This document shows, one piece after another, positions 7,179-9,347 of a stretch of DNA of 9,347 nucleotides. Every line of letters starts with the position of its first letter. Position 1 is the stretch's first letter. A program made the position numbers and the translations under genes. The stretch is taken from positions 1-9,347 of the forward strand of contig JAJCYJ010000510.1 of assembly GCA_029262975.1 (NCBI GenBank). Reading direction: 5' to 3'. The notes beneath the pieces are model-generated. The model had not been told where the DNA came from and searched no databases. It saw nothing but the letters and a program-made list of their open reading frames with translations. This DNA comes from Saprospiraceae bacterium (GTDB taxonomy: Bacteria; Bacteroidota; Bacteroidia; Chitinophagales; Saprospiraceae).

Positions 7179-7540
7179 GCAATATCAGTAAAACTTATAG
7201 GACACTTTTGACCCTTGTTGTGGGCCTGCTGATCATTTTCCTAATTTCAGGTGAACTTTGGGTTCTCATTGGGGCATCAGCTTTAGGTGTGTTCTCACTT
7301 GTTTCAGAAAAAATTGCAGATTTCATCGCTTCCAGTTGGTTGAAATTAGGATCAATATTAGGATCAGTAGTACCTAAAGTCATATTAACGGTAATCTTTT
7401 ATTTACTTCTTTTTCCGATTTCCATTTTATACAAATTGTTCTCTCAAACGGATCCTTTAGGATTAAAAAACAACTCAAAGAGTGCCTTTTTGGATGTCGA
7501 TAAAACTATTGATAAAAGTTTCTTTGAAAAGACATGGTAA
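7175..7540 (+). CDS. SxtJ-like small membrane protein
   Basis: A 121-residue integral membrane protein with three hydrophobic segments (about 11-25, 27-47 and 64-88) and a polar C-terminal tail. It resembles the SxtJ family first named from cyanobacterial saxitoxin clusters. There and elsewhere the family accompanies NodU-type carbamoyltransferases and a tiny DUF5989-type partner, and its biochemical role is not known. The start is taken as TTG at 7175, which overlaps the preceding TGA in the four bases TTGA and gives MSNISKTYRTLL, a sensible family N-terminus. The frame stays open back to 7079, but that extension merely reads the DUF5989 gene out of frame. The overlap suggests translational coupling of the two membrane proteins. 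Confidence 0.82.
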   Translation: MSNISKTYRTLLTLVVGLLIIFLISGELWVLIGASALGVFSLVSEKIADFIASSWLKLGSILGSVVPKVILTVIFYLLLFPISILYKLFSQTDPLGLKNNSKSAFLDVDKTIDKSFFEKTW

Positions 7541-7602
7541 CGCAACCATTGATCCAGCATCCCCACTTAAATTCTGAAATTTTGTGAAGCTCTTTTATAA
7601 TT

Positions 7603-8556
7603 ATGGATATTGACAGTACTTCATTCAAGCAAGCCCTACAAGATCTCGATCGTAAAAGGCGTGCGCTAACAGTCGCTAAAAAATCTTACTGGCAAGAATT
7701 ACTACCTGATCAGGCGATCACAGATCATCCATTTGAGAATAGTGGAACTCCCTATACTATCAATAGTGATGTGATGGAAAATTGTACACAACAAATTCGC
7801 CACGACGGATATTTCGTTACTCCGCCCATAATTCCCCAGGAAGATTTAGATCAGTTGGCAACATGCATTTTAAAAGTTACAAGCAGCGCCCAAAGATCTA
7901 CTTATGCATTGCTATATGACATCTTTTATGAGGTTTTGGGCAGAATCAGTAATGTCTTAACTCCGATATTAGGAAGAGGATATCAATTTGTCCCAGATCA
8001 GTCTGAAGCCTATTATATTGACAATGTTGATCATGCTACAGGGACAGGCCCACATAGGGATAATATTCATGACAAAGAGTCTATTGCTTATATTAATGGA
8101 CTGCCAACGCTAATAAATGTCTGGATCCCTATTACAAATGCTACAACTCTGAATTCATGTATACACCTTATTCCTCTTCGTCATGATATTACTTTCGACA
8201 ATGGAATCCCCAAGAACATACGAGATAAAAGTTTTACATGGAAAGAAGTTCATGACATGTTGCAACATGTTAGAGCTGTACCTGCACAAGCTGGATCAGT
8301 TTTAGCTTGGGACACGAACATACTCCATTGGGGAGGGACAAGTAGTATTTTTGCAAAAGAACCTCGTCTGAGCATGGCCGCTTATTTTCAGAGTGCAGCA
8401 GTGCCTCCTTATCATAAATTTACCATGGATATTCCTGGACCAATACCCTTTGATTATCGTCTTTATTTTTTAGAAGCATCGTTTAACGACGAAGAACTTA
8501 GAAATGACTCCTTTAAGAAATATCAAAAACTGTGGTATAAATATAACAACCCATGA
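7603..8556 (+). CDS. Phytanoyl-CoA dioxygenase (PhyH)-type Fe(II)/2-oxoglutarate oxygenase
   Basis: A 317-residue soluble oxygenase of the PhyH branch, predicted to hydroxylate, or otherwise oxidise, an unactivated carbon using O2 and 2-oxoglutarate. The iron triad is visible: H151-R152-D153 (the HxD motif) and the distal H242 in a LAWDTNILHWGG segment. R255 in EPRLSM is the expected 2-oxoglutarate anchor, 13 residues after the distal His. RHDGYFVTPPII near 67-78 is the usual entry to the jelly-roll. Residues 1-55 are charged and probably helical, a modest extension. All catalytic residues are present. It lies 62 bases after the SxtJ-like gene on the same strand. Such enzymes hydroxylate natural products, and a new hydroxyl could be the acceptor for sulfate or carbamoyl, which is inference. 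Confidence 0.88.
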   Translation: MDIDSTSFKQALQDLDRKRRALTVAKKSYWQELLPDQAITDHPFENSGTPYTINSDVMENCTQQIRHDGYFVTPPIIPQEDLDQLATCILKVTSSAQRSTYALLYDIFYEVLGRISNVLTPILGRGYQFVPDQSEAYYIDNVDHATGTGPHRDNIHDKESIAYINGLPTLINVWIPITNATTLNSCIHLIPLRHDITFDNGIPKNIRDKSFTWKEVHDMLQHVRAVPAQAGSVLAWDTNILHWGGTSSIFAKEPRLSMAAYFQSAAVPPYHKFTMDIPGPIPFDYRLYFLEASFNDEELRNDSFKKYQKLWYKYNNP

Positions 8557-8558
8557 AA

Positions 8559-8566
8559 TATATTTG
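8559..8566 (+). promoter_or_regulatory. TATATTTG, match to the Bacteroidota -7 element
   Basis: The eight bases match TAnnTTTG exactly and lie about 70 bases before the cysteine-cluster gene. The upstream -33 partner is poor: TGTG at 8531-8534 is one mismatch from TTTG and the spacing is long. In AT-rich DNA such a match can be chance. It would fit a separate promoter for the last gene. Confidence 0.22.
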
Positions 8567-8585
8567 ATAGTCCCTACTATCTTTT
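8566..8585 (+). terminator. Short hairpin with T-run after the dioxygenase gene
   Basis: GATAGT (8566-8571) and ACTATC (8576-8581) form a perfect six-pair stem around the loop CCCT, followed by four T. It starts ten bases after the dioxygenase stop. The stem is AT-rich and short, so termination would be weak or partial, perhaps only lowering expression of the next gene. Confidence 0.35.
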
Positions 8586-8632
8586 AATATTCACGAAATC
8601 AACAAATAGGTCAAACAAAATACAAGTTCAAT

Positions 8633-9347
8633 ATGTCGACATACTTAAAAGATAAGGTTTCTCCAGTTTACGAAAAGGTGATGGGATCCACATTTCTTGA
8701 TATGGAAATTCCAAAAGAAGAATTTGCCAATTGCCTGGATTGTCCACATTGTGCTTTTCAAAATGCACCAAGTGCTGTTACTAAATGTTGCGCATATCAT
8801 CCAACATTACCTAACTATATGGTGGGTGCTATCCTGTCGGACAACAGTGAAATGAACAAAGAAGGAAGAGCACGGGTAACATCAAAAATACATGCTCAAA
8901 TTGGTGTAACTCCTTATGGCATAATAGCCCCATTCTTTCATGATCTTCGCTTTAAAGAATTTAAAAGAGGAGATCAAAACCTTAGTCAACAAGAAGCTGA
9001 GGACTTATTATGCCCTTTTTATGACAAAGGACTTTGTACAATTTGGAAATATAGAGGAGAAAATTGCGCCGCCTTTCATTGCAGTTCAAATGGAGGTGTT
9101 GATGGTAAGTTATATTGGCAAAAGCTAGATAAATATCTTAAGAAAATAGAAACCTTCATTTCTATATACATAATGTCCACACTGGGATATCCAATCGAAA
9201 AAATCGAAATAGATAGAATTAATCCTGGCAAGCTTCATCTTGACAATGACCGTGGAGAAGTAGATCAACATATATATAATGATATTTGGCATGACTGGAA
9301 AGGAAAAGAACCTGATTTCTACAAATCCTGTTATTCCATTTTTAAGG
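8633..9347 (+). CDS. YkgJ-like cysteine-cluster metal-binding protein, 3' end outside the window
   Basis: The frame opens at ATG 8633 and runs 238 codons without a stop to the window edge, so the C-terminus is missing. Nine cysteines fall in two groups. The first is C34-x2-C37-x2-C40 then C52-C53. The second is C127-x7-C135-x9-C145-x4-C150 within LCPFYDKGLC and ENCAAFHC. This resembles the layout of YkgJ-type (CxxCxxCC) proteins, proposed to bind zinc or iron. The spacing before the CC pair is longer than in the short canonical members, and the segments CCAYHPTLPNYMVG and TPYGI suggest a distinct subfamily. The sequence past residue 160 is helical and unrecognised. Function is unknown. Its place after an iron-dependent oxygenase allows a metal-handling role, but that is speculation. 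Confidence 0.75.
   Translation, partial: MSTYLKDKVSPVYEKVMGSTFLDMEIPKEEFANCLDCPHCAFQNAPSAVTKCCAYHPTLPNYMVGAILSDNSEMNKEGRARVTSKIHAQIGVTPYGIIAPFFHDLRFKEFKRGDQNLSQQEAEDLLCPFYDKGLCTIWKYRGENCAAFHCSSNGGVDGKLYWQKLDKYLKKIETFISIYIMSTLGYPIEKIEIDRINPGKLHLDNDRGEVDQHIYNDIWHDWKGKEPDFYKSCYSIFK

Noticed and set aside
7195..7383. Minus-strand open frame inside the SxtJ-like gene
   Set aside because: It is antisense to a hydrophobic membrane protein and shows no motif.
8940..9128. 62-codon plus-strand frame overlapping the cysteine-cluster gene
   Set aside because: The frame from 8633 carries the ordered cysteine motifs and stays open to the edge. This one is an out-of-frame shadow.
1..9347. Lasso or other RiPP precursor, CRISPR array, tRNA, insertion sequence
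   Set aside because: No leader-core peptide pattern, spaced direct repeats, cloverleaf or transposase sequence was seen in any gap. The gaps between genes are all under 190 bases.

Overview
The window is AT-rich DNA whose gene starts mostly lack a Shine-Dalgarno sequence, and one site matches the TAnnTTTG promoter element of Bacteroidota. Together with the style of the encoded proteins this suggests a Bacteroidota genome. That is an inference, because no taxonomic marker gene is present.

Layout. Bases 1-183 hold no gene I can support. A minus-strand nucleotidyltransferase-fold gene (184-1257) is divergent from a plus-strand series that starts 59 bases away and runs to the right edge. In order it holds an ABC exporter (1317-3107), an HPr-kinase-like P-loop protein (3190-4110) overlapping a sulfotransferase (4097-4972), a NodU/CmcH-type carbamoyltransferase (5101-6948), a 49-residue DUF5989-type membrane peptide (7029-7178) overlapping an SxtJ-type membrane protein (7175-7540), a PhyH-type iron/2-oxoglutarate dioxygenase (7603-8556) and a YkgJ-like cysteine-cluster protein cut by the right edge (8633-9347). 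The 49-residue gene, the true SxtJ start (TTG) and the edge-truncated cysteine-cluster gene are easy to miss in a simple ORF scan.

Reading. This looks like the tailoring and export part of a biosynthetic cluster. Group-transfer enzymes (sulfate, carbamoyl, possibly phosphate or nucleotidyl) and a hydroxylase sit beside an exporter. HPrK-like kinases, this nucleotidyltransferase family, sulfotransferases and McjD-sized ABC exporters recur around lasso-peptide genes. The carbamoyltransferase-DUF5989-SxtJ trio recurs in saxitoxin-type and polysaccharide clusters. No precursor peptide, PqqD-like B1, B2 protease or asparagine-synthetase-like cyclase is visible here, so the product class is unresolved. 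The core genes, if any, must lie outside the window.
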